From contig CATLGW010000020.1 in assembly GCA_949948715.1 (NCBI GenBank), positions 1 through 42,062 on the forward strand: a DNA stretch of 42,062 nucleotides. Direction: 5' to 3'. The position numbers and the translations under genes are program-made. Below are positions 32,982 through 41,947 of the stretch, one piece after another (position 1 is the stretch's first letter; every line of letters starts with the position of its first letter). A model generated the notes under the pieces. That model saw nothing but the letters and a program-made list of their open reading frames with translations, had not been told where the DNA came from and did not search any database. Source of the DNA: an uncultured Lachnospiraceae bacterium. Lineage in GTDB: Bacteria; Bacillota; Clostridia; Lachnospirales; Lachnospiraceae.

Positions 32982-34181
32982 ATGGAGAGGAAAAGACGGT
33001 TGAAGAGACGGATATTGATTGTGGCGGCGTTGATGCTTGCCTGCAGCCTGTGCGGCTGCGGCTCCGGATCCGATGAGCCGGCACAGGCGTTGGCCGACCT
33101 GGCGGAGAGCATACCCGATACCGGTGAGGTATCCTCCGGGGACATGGGGGAGAAGCCGCCGGAAGAGGAACCATGGGATATAGAGCGGCCCAAGGTCAGA
33201 GGAATTTATGTCACCGGGCCCAGGGCCGGCAGCGGTTCCATGGAGGAGCTGATCGAGCTGGTGGAGCAGACCGAGCTGAATACTATGGTGATCGATGTCA
33301 AGAACGATGAGGGAAATATCACCTATCGAATGGATTTGGAGGCGGCGCGGGAGCTGGGGGCCTGCATTAATTACATTTCCGATATGGAAGGGCTGATGGG
33401 TGAGCTGAAGGAGCGGGACATATACACCGTTGCCCGGATCGTTTGCTTTAAGGACCCATATCTTGCGGCGGGACAGCCTGATTTGGCGCTGCACAATCCG
33501 GACGGGTCTCTCTTTACGGACGCGTATGGATTGGCTTGGGTGAATCCCTACAAGGAGGGCGTTTGGGAGTATCTGACCCAGGTGGCGGAGGCGGCGATAG
33601 AGATCGGGTTTGATGAGATTCAGTTTGATTATGTGAGATTTCCTATCGGAAGCGAGGCGGACGCGGCGGACTACGGGGTGAATATGGAGGAATATACCAA
33701 GGAACAGGCGATCACGGATTTTCTGGCCTATGCGGCAGAGCGGATTCACGGGAAGGGTGCGCTTATCACGGCGGATGTGTTCGGAACTATCATGGGAAGC
33801 GAGACGGATGTGGAAAAGGTGGGACAGAATTATGTGACGCTGGGGTCCACGGTGGATGTGCTGTGTCCCATGGTGTACCCCTCCCATTATGCCGACGGCG
33901 TTTTCGGCCTGCCGGTGCCGGACGCGCAGCCCTATGATACGGTCTATGCCGCTCTGAGCCTGTCTGCGGAGGAGCTTCAGAGTGTGCCGAAGGAGGAGAG
34001 GGCGGTGGTGAGGCCCTGGCTGCAGGCATTTACGGCCACCTGGGTGCCGGGACATATTTCCTATGGAGGTGAACAGATCAGAGAGCAAATACAGGCGGTG
34101 TATGACGCGGGCTATGAGGAATGGATTCTTTGGAACGCCTCCAACCGCTATGGGGTGGAGGGTTTGGAGCCCGCGCAGTGA
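32982..34181 (+). CDS. Secreted lipoprotein, PF13200-like putative glycoside hydrolase
   Basis: A 399-aa protein with a lipoprotein signal peptide (KRRILIVAALMLACSLCGC), lipobox LCGC and Cys26. The mature part resembles the DUF4015/PF13200 putative glycoside hydrolase, a TIM-barrel family. Landmarks are VRGIYVTGPRAG, VIDVKNDEGNI, ALHNPDGSLFTDAYGLAWVN, the barrel strand DEIQFDYVRFPIG and CPMVYPSHY. Its substrate is probably a surface glycan, unproven. No strong RBS is visible; the GGGG of the hairpin lies 7 nt upstream of the ATG. It needs the Lgt encoded at 1471-2382 for anchoring. Confidence 0.87.
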   Translation: MERKRRLKRRILIVAALMLACSLCGCGSGSDEPAQALADLAESIPDTGEVSSGDMGEKPPEEEPWDIERPKVRGIYVTGPRAGSGSMEELIELVEQTELNTMVIDVKNDEGNITYRMDLEAARELGACINYISDMEGLMGELKERDIYTVARIVCFKDPYLAAGQPDLALHNPDGSLFTDAYGLAWVNPYKEGVWEYLTQVAEAAIEIGFDEIQFDYVRFPIGSEADAADYGVNMEEYTKEQAITDFLAYAAERIHGKGALITADVFGTIMGSETDVEKVGQNYVTLGSTVDVLCPMVYPSHYADGVFGLPVPDAQPYDTVYAALSLSAEELQSVPKEERAVVRPWLQAFTATWVPGHISYGGEQIREQIQAVYDAGYEEWILWNASNRYGVEGLEPAQ

Positions 34182-34276
34182 CAGAAATGCTTTACAAGGA
34201 AGCCCATACGAGTTATGATAGAAGCAGGAAAAAAATGGCGTGAAAGCGCGGTCGGATCGAAAGGCATGGTAGAGTT

Positions 34277-35869
34277 TTGAGGATAATTAAAGGCATCTTT
34301 TACGGAATTTGTATCATTTTGATGACGATGTGCATTGTGATCCTGATATTTGCGTTGAATCCGTCGCTGACCAGATCGCTGGCCGATGCGCTTTACGGCA
34401 CGGAGCTGCCCAAGGAGGAGGCGGTTTTGGGAGCGGGAGATCTCCTGCGGGAGGAGACGGAGGATATCCCGGACATCCCTCAGTCGGATGCGGGGACGGG
34501 AAGCGAAAATATGTCCTATCAGCCCGATGTGAGCGGCCTGCGCCCGGGGAACACCGGCTATGTGGCTCCGGTGGAGGAGCAGGTGACGCTTCCGGAGAGC
34601 GTTGACGGCAGGTTTGGCTATGTGCCTGTGAAGGAGGAAAGTCAGGAGGTCGCCGACAACGAGGCGGACAGTCTTCAGAGTACCCTCTCCACCGGCGCGG
34701 TGGGCGAGGAGCTTGATTTTGATCCGGTGTACTATCCCTACTACGGTATGCTGGAGCCGAATATGCAGTCGTTGTACCGGCAGATTTATGCAAACGCGGG
34801 GAATCTGACCCAGAGCTTTGCCCCTGTGGCGCCGGTTACGGCGGCGCAGCTCAAGAATGTGTTTGAGGCGGTTTACAATGACCATCCCGAGCTGTTCTGG
34901 CTGGAGACCGGCTACTCCTGCAAGTACACCAAAAACGGCCAGTGTGTGGAGGTCTCGCTGCGGTACAATTCCACCGCGGGCAATCTGGAGGAGAGCAAAG
35001 AGAAATTTGACGCCAGAGCCCGAGGGATATTGCAGGAGGCGCAGTCCCTTTCCGACAATTACGCCAAGGAAAAATATATTCACGACGCCGTCTTAAGCGC
35101 GGCGGAATACGACACGGGGGCTGCCATCAATCAGAGCGCGTACAGCGCTTTGGTAAACGGGAAGACGGTGTGTGCCGGCTATGCCAGGGCCTATCAGTAT
35201 CTGCTGCAGCAGCTTCGGATCCCCTGTTATTATTGTACCGGATATTCCGGGCAGAACCACGCTTGGAATATTGTAAAGCTGGAGGACGGCTATTACAATG
35301 TGGACACTACCTGGGACGACACGGATCCGGCCAGCTATGACTATTTTAATAAATCCGACAGGGAGTTCGCGCCCACTCATGTGAGAAAGGGATTGTCCGT
35401 GTATCTGCCGGCCTGTGGCGGAGGCGCTTACGGAGGACTGGAGAGCGAGGGACCTAAGCCTGTGCAGGTGAAGGAGGCGGAGGCTCTCCCCCAGCCCATG
35501 CATTGGGTGGACAGAGACGCCGACGAGGGCGGAACGGTTTCCGCCGAGGACTCCTCCGGCGATGAGGCGGAGCGTCTGCGCCAGGCGGGAGTACGTGAGT
35601 CAGAGGTTTTGAAGGAATTGAGCGATTATTTTGAGGATTGTCTGAAGCAGACCCAGCAGGTGGGAGCGGGCGACCAGCAGTTCACCAATGTGGTGCCGGA
35701 GGCGCTGTGGCCTGTCATAGAACAGCAGTATGTGACCGGCAGCTATGAGGAGGGGTTTGCCGAGGAGGCGCTGGAGAAATTGGGCAGATACAGCTTTATC
35801 ATACTTGTGGAGGCGGAGAATCTGGGCGGAGGATATTATAAGCTGTATCATTACACCTCCATATATTGA
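34277..35869 (+). CDS. Membrane-anchored transglutaminase-like (papain-like) surface protein
   Basis: A 530-aa protein with one N-terminal membrane helix (about 5-28), a long acidic low-complexity stretch (35-145) and a transglutaminase-core domain (about 215-385). The triad is visible: Cys299 in KTVCAGYARAYQYLL, His328 in NHAWNIVKLEDGYY and Asp343 in NVDTTWDD. A further Glu-rich tail with a final strand region follows. Such proteins are common in Lachnospiraceae and are thought to act on cell-wall or surface proteins. TTG at 34277 is the assumed start and is weak; ATG at 34322 would cut the helix. It is not a RiPP protease: no leader-binding partner is adjacent. Confidence 0.82.
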   Translation: MRIIKGIFYGICIILMTMCIVILIFALNPSLTRSLADALYGTELPKEEAVLGAGDLLREETEDIPDIPQSDAGTGSENMSYQPDVSGLRPGNTGYVAPVEEQVTLPESVDGRFGYVPVKEESQEVADNEADSLQSTLSTGAVGEELDFDPVYYPYYGMLEPNMQSLYRQIYANAGNLTQSFAPVAPVTAAQLKNVFEAVYNDHPELFWLETGYSCKYTKNGQCVEVSLRYNSTAGNLEESKEKFDARARGILQEAQSLSDNYAKEKYIHDAVLSAAEYDTGAAINQSAYSALVNGKTVCAGYARAYQYLLQQLRIPCYYCTGYSGQNHAWNIVKLEDGYYNVDTTWDDTDPASYDYFNKSDREFAPTHVRKGLSVYLPACGGGAYGGLESEGPKPVQVKEAEALPQPMHWVDRDADEGGTVSAEDSSGDEAERLRQAGVRESEVLKELSDYFEDCLKQTQQVGAGDQQFTNVVPEALWPVIEQQYVTGSYEEGFAEEALEKLGRYSFIILVEAENLGGGYYKLYHYTSIY

Positions 35870-35876
35870 GAAAAAT

Positions 35877-35926
35877 TGGGCCGCTCATGGATGATCTTTT
35901 CGATGTCGCGGCCCATGCCATTTTTC
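35877..35926 (+). terminator. Probable terminator between the transglutaminase-like gene and the hydrogenase-MCP
   Basis: An 8-bp stem (tgggccgc / gcggccca) closes a 23-nt loop and is followed by tgccattttt. The long loop makes it weaker than a classical terminator. Confidence 0.5.
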
Positions 35927-35996
35927 CGGTCAGAAATGATTGCGGCAAAAGACATAATCTGTCTCAAAAAGAATCAGTCAGATTGAGGAGGGTTAC

Positions 35997-37925
35997 ATGG
36001 GAGAAATATTTCTGGACAAGAACAAATGCGTGGGGTGCAACGCCTGTGTCCGCGCATGCCCTGTGATGGATGCCAATGTGGCGAGGACGGACGAGCAGGG
36101 AAATCTGATCATTCACATTGACGAGGAGAAATGTATCAAGTGCGGCGCCTGCATCCGGGCCTGTTCCCACCATGCCAGGACCTACAGCGACGATATGGAC
36201 GCCTTTTTGCGGGATCTGAAGGAGGGCAGGGAGATGGTGCTGATCGCCGCGCCCTCCATCAAGATTGCCTTTGACGGAAACTGGCGGCATGCCCTGCAGT
36301 GGCTTAGAAACCAGGGTGTGAAAAGAGTGTACGATGTTTCCTATGGCGCGGATATCTGCACCTGGGCCCATGTGCGCTATCTGGAGCAGCATCCTGACGC
36401 AAAGGTGATTTCCCAGCCCTGCGCGGCGGTGGTGAACTTCATTCTCAAGCATAAGCAGAAGTTGATTTCAAGCCTTTCCCCCATACATAGTCCTATGCTC
36501 TGCTTAGGGATTTACCTCAGGAAGATGCTGGGATATAAGGGTAAGATAGCGGCTATTTCCCCCTGTATCGCCAAGGCGGATGAATTCCGGGAGACTCAGG
36601 TCATCGATTACAATGTCACCATGGAGCATCTGCGGGATTACTTTAAGGAGAACGGTGTGGATCTGCCCAAGGTGAAGATCTACAGTGAGTTTGAGTTTGA
36701 CGACAGCCCGGGCCTGGAGGGAGCTATTTATCCCAGCCCCGGGGGACTGATGAAAAACCTCCTGCTGCACAAGCCGGATATGAGAGTGATCACTTCCGAG
36801 GGGACGGAGCGGCTGTATGAGGATCTGGATCTCTACCTCAGGCAAAAGAAGGACGATCTTCCCACGGTCTTCGACGTGCTGAGCTGTAAGGACGGATGTA
36901 ACGGGGGACCGGCCACGGGGGTGGACTATCACTGCTTTGCCATCAGCAGTATTATGCATGATGTGGAGCAGTACGCCAAGGGCGTGCGGCGTAAGACGAA
37001 GACCAAAAAGGGACATGATCTCCAGTTTGACGAGTTTGACAAGAAGCTGCGCCTGGAGGACTATATCCGTGTCTACAGAGCCAGGGAGAATACCAACAGG
37101 GAGGTTTCGGAGGGCGACATCGAGCGGATGTACCGGCTCCTGGGCAAGGAGACGGAGCAGCAGAGGCATTTTGACTGTCATTCCTGCGGCTTCCGCACCT
37201 GCAGGGAGATGGCCATCGCTCTGGCCAAGGGCATCAATGAGAAGGAAAACTGCCATCAGTATGTGATTCAGTCTGTAAAGCAGGAACGGCGGAACGTGGA
37301 GAACGTGAATCACAGAGTGCTGGAGATGAATGAGGAGCTGATGAAGGTCTTCGAAAAGCTAAACGGCAGTATCCGCGGCGTAAAGAACGAAGCGGATATG
37401 ATCAGGGAGGCGGGACTGCACACCACGGAGAAGATGAATGTGCTGACGGAGCACATGAAGACTCTCGCCTCCTTAAACGAGGGGATCAAGGAATCGGCGG
37501 GCCATATCACGGACAGCATAGAGAGCTACAATGTGATGACCCGGGATGTGGAGGACATAGCGGGCCAGATCAATCTGCTGTCCTTGAACGCCGCCATAGA
37601 GGCTGCCAGGGCCGGTGACGCGGGCAAGGGCTTTGCGGTGGTGGCCGCGAATATCCGAACCCTTTCCGACAGCTCCAAGATGTCCGTGTCCCAGGCCAAG
37701 ACAAACGACGGTCAGATACGGACAGCCATAGGAGAGATCTCGGGGGTGATACGGCAGTTTTCCGACACCATCGAGGAACTGCTGGAGTCCGTGCAGGGGG
37801 CCCTTGCCGATGTGGATAAGACCACGGAGAACGGGCGGATTATTCAGGAATCTATGGACGCGGTTTCCGGTATGGCGGATAAGCTGCAGAAAGTGATGCA
37901 GGAGACCAATGCAATTTTGACATAG
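35997..37925 (+). CDS. [FeFe]-hydrogenase-like H-cluster sensor fused to an MCP signalling domain
   Basis: A 642-aa soluble protein. Two 4Fe-4S clusters lie at Cys11/14/17/21 and Cys46/49/52/56. The H-cluster domain follows, with ligands in L1 (SQPCAA, Cys142), L2 ([11 protein letters not shown], Cys190) and L3 ([13 protein letters not shown], Cys297 and Cys301). L1 lacks the proton-transfer Cys of catalytic enzymes (Pro instead), as in slow sensory hydrogenases. An extra Fe-S module ([15 protein letters not shown]) comes next. The C-terminal half is helical and carries the MCP tip [20 protein letters not shown]. No transmembrane segment or accessory hydrogenase gene is present. The likely role is sensing H2 or redox state and signalling through CheA/CheW. 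GGAGGG stands before the ATG. Confidence 0.9.
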   Translation: MGEIFLDKNKCVGCNACVRACPVMDANVARTDEQGNLIIHIDEEKCIKCGACIRACSHHARTYSDDMDAFLRDLKEGREMVLIAAPSIKIAFDGNWRHALQWLRNQGVKRVYDVSYGADICTWAHVRYLEQHPDAKVISQPCAAVVNFILKHKQKLISSLSPIHSPMLCLGIYLRKMLGYKGKIAAISPCIAKADEFRETQVIDYNVTMEHLRDYFKENGVDLPKVKIYSEFEFDDSPGLEGAIYPSPGGLMKNLLLHKPDMRVITSEGTERLYEDLDLYLRQKKDDLPTVFDVLSCKDGCNGGPATGVDYHCFAISSIMHDVEQYAKGVRRKTKTKKGHDLQFDEFDKKLRLEDYIRVYRARENTNREVSEGDIERMYRLLGKETEQQRHFDCHSCGFRTCREMAIALAKGINEKENCHQYVIQSVKQERRNVENVNHRVLEMNEELMKVFEKLNGSIRGVKNEADMIREAGLHTTEKMNVLTEHMKTLASLNEGIKESAGHITDSIESYNVMTRDVEDIAGQINLLSLNAAIEAARAGDAGKGFAVVAANIRTLSDSSKMSVSQAKTNDGQIRTAIGEISGVIRQFSDTIEELLESVQGALADVDKTTENGRIIQESMDAVSGMADKLQKVMQETNAILT

Positions 37926-37947
37926 GTAACGGGAGAGAGGTGCTTAC

Positions 37948-38853
37948 ATGAATATTACGGTGACAGGGAATTTGGGTTCCGGCAAGTCCACGGTGTGTAA
38001 GGAACTGGGAAAGCTGGGCTATGAGGTGATCTCCACAGGCGGTATTTTCCGGCAGATCGCGGCGGAGGAGGGACTGAATGTGGTCCAGCTAAATGAGAGG
38101 GTCAGAGAGGAGGCCGCCAGAGGGATACACGATGTGGACGACCGAATAGACCAGTTGACCCAGAGACTGGGGAGGGAGAAGGACCATATGGTGTTTGATT
38201 CCCGTCTGGCCTGGCATTTTGTGGAGAACAGCTTCAAGGTTTTCCTCACGGTGGATATCGGTGTGGCCGCCGGGAGGGTGCAGCAGGCAGATCGGGAGAC
38301 GGAGCGCTTTGACAGCCTGGAGGAATGCCGCGAGAATCTTTTAAAGCGTCAGTTTGTGGAGCAGGGCAGGTTTCGGGAGCTGTACGGCATAGACTATTAT
38401 AATATGCACAACTACAATCTGGTGCTGGAGACCACCGCCGCCGCACCGGCACAGATTGTGGAGGAGATTTTAAGACAGCTCGGGGAATATGAGGCGGGGG
38501 CTTTCACCCACAGGGTATTGCTCAATCCCACCTCCCTGTACCCCACGAGGAATTTTGGGGAAGCTCTGGCGGAAAACGTTCGGGGGGCGGAGAACACAGA
38601 GCCGGACAGCAGAGGAATTCTGCGCTGTGGTATCCGAAGCAACAGTTTTTATGTCCTGGAGGGGCATAGTGAGATTCTGGAGGCTATCCGGGGAGGGCAG
38701 CCCTTTGTCTCGGTGGAGGTTCATCCCGAGATCGAGATACCGGAGGCGGGAGAGGAGATCATTGCCGCCTTTGAGGAAAAGGGAGACTTTCGGTATGCTT
38801 CCTATCCTGTGAGGGGAGAGGGAGATCAAAATTTGCTGAATTTTGCAGATTGA
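37948..38853 (+). CDS. Cytidylate-kinase-like P-loop protein with an extra C-terminal domain
   Basis: A 301-aa protein. The first 180 residues resemble the nucleoside-monophosphate kinases used for (d)CMP: P-loop GNLGSGKST (residues 7-15), a VISTGGIFRQIA NMP-binding region, and the LID-like RQFVEQGRFRELYGIDYYN. Residues about 185-301 form a further domain I do not recognise. The start NITVTGNLGSGKST and its length resemble proteins annotated as AAA-family ATPase or cytidylate kinase-like in Lachnospiraceae. Its gene follows the hydrogenase-MCP by 22 nt, so it is probably cotranscribed. The nucleotide substrate is uncertain, since the second domain could change its role. Confidence 0.72.
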   Translation: MNITVTGNLGSGKSTVCKELGKLGYEVISTGGIFRQIAAEEGLNVVQLNERVREEAARGIHDVDDRIDQLTQRLGREKDHMVFDSRLAWHFVENSFKVFLTVDIGVAAGRVQQADRETERFDSLEECRENLLKRQFVEQGRFRELYGIDYYNMHNYNLVLETTAAAPAQIVEEILRQLGEYEAGAFTHRVLLNPTSLYPTRNFGEALAENVRGAENTEPDSRGILRCGIRSNSFYVLEGHSEILEAIRGGQPFVSVEVHPEIEIPEAGEEIIAAFEEKGDFRYASYPVRGEGDQNLLNFAD

Positions 38854-38867
38854 GAGGATGAGCGTAT

Positions 38868-39011
38868 ATGGGAACTCTGTTTGTGTCAGTGATTTTGGCA
38901 GGGGGTGTGATCCTCAGCATCCGCAGTATGGTTCTGAACAGAAAAAAAGGCAAGTCCCTGCAGTGCGGAGGTGATTGCAGCCGATGCGGACATTGCCCTC
39001 ATTCGATGTAA
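38868..39011 (+). CDS. FeoB-associated Cys-rich membrane protein
   Basis: A 47-aa protein: one membrane helix (residues 4-18, LFVSVILAGGVILSI), a basic turn (NRKKGKS), then a Cys tail with CGGDCSRCGHC (Cys33, 37, 40, 43). This is the layout of the PF12669 family, usually beside ferrous iron transporters. GAGAGGA stands 9 nt before the ATG. It follows the kinase-like gene by 14 nt. No feoA or feoB is in the window. Very short, but the start, RBS and pattern agree. Confidence 0.8.
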   Translation: MGTLFVSVILAGGVILSIRSMVLNRKKGKSLQCGGDCSRCGHCPHSM

Positions 39012-39030
39012 TATTGGCGTAATACCAGTA

Positions 39031-39080
39031 TAGGGACACGTTCATTTCCGGCCCAATGGCGCGGAATGAAGGTGTCCCTA
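39031..39080. repeat. Long inverted repeat between the Cys-rich protein and trkH
   Basis: Arms of about 20 nt (tagggacacgttcatttccg and its near complement cggaatgaaggtgtcccta) around gcccaatggcg form a long hairpin in a 76-nt gap, next to the 3' ends of two convergent genes. One mismatch and a one-base bulge break the stem. No T-run follows on either strand, so it is not a standard terminator. It looks like a REP/RAYT-type palindrome, but only one copy is visible here. Confidence 0.7.
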
Positions 39081-39087
39081 TGTCTTA

Positions 39088-40533
39088 TCAGTGCTTTTTC
39101 CAGCAGGACGGCATCAGGAGGATCAGGAAGGGAAACAGTTCCAGTCGTCCGGCCAGCATATCAAATATCAGCACACATTTGGAGAACGGGCTGAAGATGG
39201 AGAAATTTTGAGTAGGTCCCACCATCGCAAGCCCCGGTCCGATGTTGTTCAGGGTGGCCACCACTGCCGTAAAGTTGGTGGTAAAGTCAAAATTGTCAAT
39301 TCCTATGACTAACAGCGAGGCAAACAGTATAATGAAGTAGACGGTGATAAACACGTTGGTGGAGCGCAGCGTCTCGTGGGAGAGGGTATGGTCGTCCATC
39401 TTGATCCGCTTGACCATTCTAGGGTGTATCATGAGGGAGAGCTCCTTTCGCATGGCCTTCAGGAGAATGAGCAGCCGGGAAACCTTGATGCCGCCTCCGG
39501 TGCTGCCCGCGCAGGCCCCCACCAGCATCAGAAGCACCAGTATGGTCTTGGAAAACTGGGGCCAGAGGTCGAAGTCCGTGGAAGAAAAACCTGTGGTGGT
39601 TATGATGGAGCCCACCTGGAAGGCGGCGTGCCGCAGGGAATCCGGGAGGGTGGGGTACATTTTGTGTATGTTCCAGGTGATGGCTATGACGCTGCCCAAA
39701 ATGATAAGCAGGTAGGCCCGCACCTCCTCCATGGAGAAGGCGTCCTTGAACTGTCTGCGCAGCAGACAGAAGTAAGCGGTGTAATTGATGCCGCTCAAAA
39801 TCATAAAGAGGGTGATCATGTTCTGTACAAGGGGGCTGAATCGGGCCACGCTGTCATTGTAATTGCCGAAGCCTCCGGTGCCTACGGTGGCGAAGATGGT
39901 GGTCAGGGAATCGAACAGATTCAGTCCGCAGAGGCAGAGGACCGCGGTGCCCACCACCGTGAGGCCAATGTAGATCTCATATAGGATCTTTGCGGTGTCC
40001 TTCACCCTGGGAACCAGCTTGCCCACGGAGGGGCCGGGGCTCTCCGCTCGCATTAGGTTGATGGTGGTGCCTCCCCCCATCAGGGGCAGGATGGCCATGA
40101 TGAAAACGAACACACCCATGCCGCCGATCCAATGGGTAAAGCAGCGCCAGAACAGACTGGCTCTGCTTAAGCCTTCCACCTCCGGAAGAATGCTGGCTCC
40201 GGTGGTGGTAAAGCCCGAGGCGGTTTCAAAGAGAGCGTCCACAAAATTGGGGATCTCCCCGGTGAATAGAAAGGGAAGAGCCCCGAAAATACTCATCACC
40301 AGCCAGCTCAGCGCCACGGAGGCGAAGCCCTCTCTGGTGTACAGCTCCTTTTGTCTGGGGCGCTTTCTTCTCAGGAGAAAGCCGAAGATCAGGCAAAGTG
40401 CCGCCGCTGCCAGAAAGGCCAGGGAGGGGCGCCTCTCCCCGTACAACACGCCCACCAATGCGGGAAGCAGCAGGAAAGCCGCCTCAAACTGTAGAACCCA
40501 TCCCACAATAAATCTAACAATCGAAAAGTTCAC
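39088..40533 (-). CDS. trkH: TrkH-type potassium uptake membrane protein
   Basis: A 481-aa protein with the pore-loop pattern of the Trk/Ktr family: four repeats with ETASGFTTTGAS, FATVGTGGFGNY, TTTGFSSTDFDL and LNNIGPGLAMVG. These supply the Gly residues of the selectivity filter. About ten hydrophobic segments are present. It forms the K+ channel subunit that works with TrkA. The gene lies 3 nt downstream of trkA on the same strand, so they form an operon. GACAGG-type RBS overlap is within the trkA end. Confidence 0.95.
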   Translation of the reverse strand: MNFSIVRFIVGWVLQFEAAFLLLPALVGVLYGERRPSLAFLAAAALCLIFGFLLRRKRPRQKELYTREGFASVALSWLVMSIFGALPFLFTGEIPNFVDALFETASGFTTTGASILPEVEGLSRASLFWRCFTHWIGGMGVFVFIMAILPLMGGGTTINLMRAESPGPSVGKLVPRVKDTAKILYEIYIGLTVVGTAVLCLCGLNLFDSLTTIFATVGTGGFGNYNDSVARFSPLVQNMITLFMILSGINYTAYFCLLRRQFKDAFSMEEVRAYLLIILGSVIAITWNIHKMYPTLPDSLRHAAFQVGSIITTTGFSSTDFDLWPQFSKTILVLLMLVGACAGSTGGGIKVSRLLILLKAMRKELSLMIHPRMVKRIKMDDHTLSHETLRSTNVFITVYFIILFASLLVIGIDNFDFTTNFTAVVATLNNIGPGLAMVGPTQNFSIFSPFSKCVLIFDMLAGRLELFPFLILLMPSCWKKH

Positions 40534-40536
40534 GAT

Positions 40537-41895
40537 TTATCCCTCCAAAATGTCTTTAATGTCATTTAATTTGGCGTGGGTCAGCACGATCACCACATAG
40601 TCTCCCACCTTCAGCATGTCCTGGCCGTTGGGGATGATCACCTGGCCGTGGCGGGTGATGGAGCAGACCAGAAGGTTTTTCTTCAGCCGCATTTTGCCCA
40701 GAGGAATATCGGTGACGGCGGAGGGTTCCTTGATATAGAATTCCAACGCCTCTGCCCGGCCGTCCTCAAGCTGATACAGATTTTCCACATTGCTGTTTAA
40801 GGACTCGTTCATGGAGCGGGCGTATTTTATGATCAGATCCGCGGTGAGCAGTCTGGGGAAGGTGGTGCTGTCCAGCATGATATCCCCCAGCACATTGCTG
40901 AAATTTACGCGGTTGATTTTGGTGACTGTCTTGGCTTTGGAATATTTCCGGGCCACCAAAGACAGGAGAATGTTCTCCTCGTCCAGCCCCGTCAGGGAGG
41001 CAAAGCCGTCCACGGAGGCAAGTCCCTCCTGGAGGAGGAGTTTTTCGTCGCTGCCGTTTCCGCAGATAATGGTGGCCTTGGGCAGCAGACCGCTGAGCTG
41101 TTCGCATCGGTTCATGTCAAGCTCGATAATTTTGGTGTCTATGCCCACCGCCAGAAGACGCTTGGCGAGATAGTAGGCTATGGTGCCGCCGCCCACCAGC
41201 ATTGCCGTGTGGACCTTGCCCGCGCCGATGCCTATCTTCCGGAAGAAATCACTGGCCTTGGTGGGGGTGGAGACAAAGGCCACAATGTCGTTCTCCTGAA
41301 AGACAAAGTCGCCCCTGGGTATCAGAATCTCCTCGCCTCTGGTCACCATGCACACCAGAACATCGCATTTTAAGGTGGTGCGGATATGGATCAGAGCGTA
41401 ATTGTTCAAAAGACATCCCGCGGTGACGCGAAAGTGCATCAGCTCAATGCGGCCCTTGGAGAAGGTGTCTATTTTTACGGCGGAAGGGAATTGGAAAATG
41501 CGGGCGATCTCCTGGGCTGCTGTGAGCTCCGGATTGATGATCATGGCAAGCCCCAACTCTTCCCTGAGGAAATTGAGCTCGGTATTGTATATGGGATTGC
41601 GCACACGGGCAATGGTCTTGCAGTTTCCCGTCTTCTTTGCTATGACGCAGCACAGAAGATTTTGTTCGTCGGAGCCTGTGACGGCGATGAGCAGATTGGT
41701 ATGCTGGATTCCCGCCTCCAAAAGCGTCTGATAGCTCACGCCGTTTCCCACGATGCCCATGGCGTCCATCTCGTCAGTGATGGAATTGACTCGCTCCTCC
41801 TTCTCGTCGATCACGACGATATTGTGATTTTCTCCGTTTAGCTGCTCTACCAAAGTGGATCCCACCTTGCCGCAGCCTACAATAATGATGTTCAT
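40537..41895 (-). CDS. trkA: TrkA, cytosolic NAD(H)-binding regulator of K+ uptake
   Basis: A 452-aa protein with two RCK/TrkA-N and TrkA-C units in tandem, as in typical TrkA. The first NAD motif is NIIIVGCGKVGSTLVEQLNG at the N terminus; the second is AMLVGGGTIAYYLAKRLLAV at about residue 235. The TrkA-C regions include the TDIPLGKMRLKK segment. ATG at 41895 is chosen because the Rossmann strand begins there. The upstream in-frame extension to 41961 has no family match. Its RBS is weak (AAAGG, about 12 nt). It gates TrkH in response to nucleotide and possibly c-di-AMP binding. Confidence 0.95.
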   Translation of the reverse strand: MNIIIVGCGKVGSTLVEQLNGENHNIVVIDEKEERVNSITDEMDAMGIVGNGVSYQTLLEAGIQHTNLLIAVTGSDEQNLLCCVIAKKTGNCKTIARVRNPIYNTELNFLREELGLAMIINPELTAAQEIARIFQFPSAVKIDTFSKGRIELMHFRVTAGCLLNNYALIHIRTTLKCDVLVCMVTRGEEILIPRGDFVFQENDIVAFVSTPTKASDFFRKIGIGAGKVHTAMLVGGGTIAYYLAKRLLAVGIDTKIIELDMNRCEQLSGLLPKATIICGNGSDEKLLLQEGLASVDGFASLTGLDEENILLSLVARKYSKAKTVTKINRVNFSNVLGDIMLDSTTFPRLLTADLIIKYARSMNESLNSNVENLYQLEDGRAEALEFYIKEPSAVTDIPLGKMRLKKNLLVCSITRHGQVIIPNGQDMLKVGDYVVIVLTHAKLNDIKDILEG

Positions 41896-41947
41896 AGTAC
41901 GACCGTGCCTTTCTGGAATTGATTGCGTCAGGGAGCGAAGGAAAGTG

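Noticed and set aside
34277..35869. Lasso-peptide B2-type protease
   Set aside because: The transglutaminase-like core is the larger surface type with a membrane anchor and long acidic region; no cyclase or lasso precursor is present.
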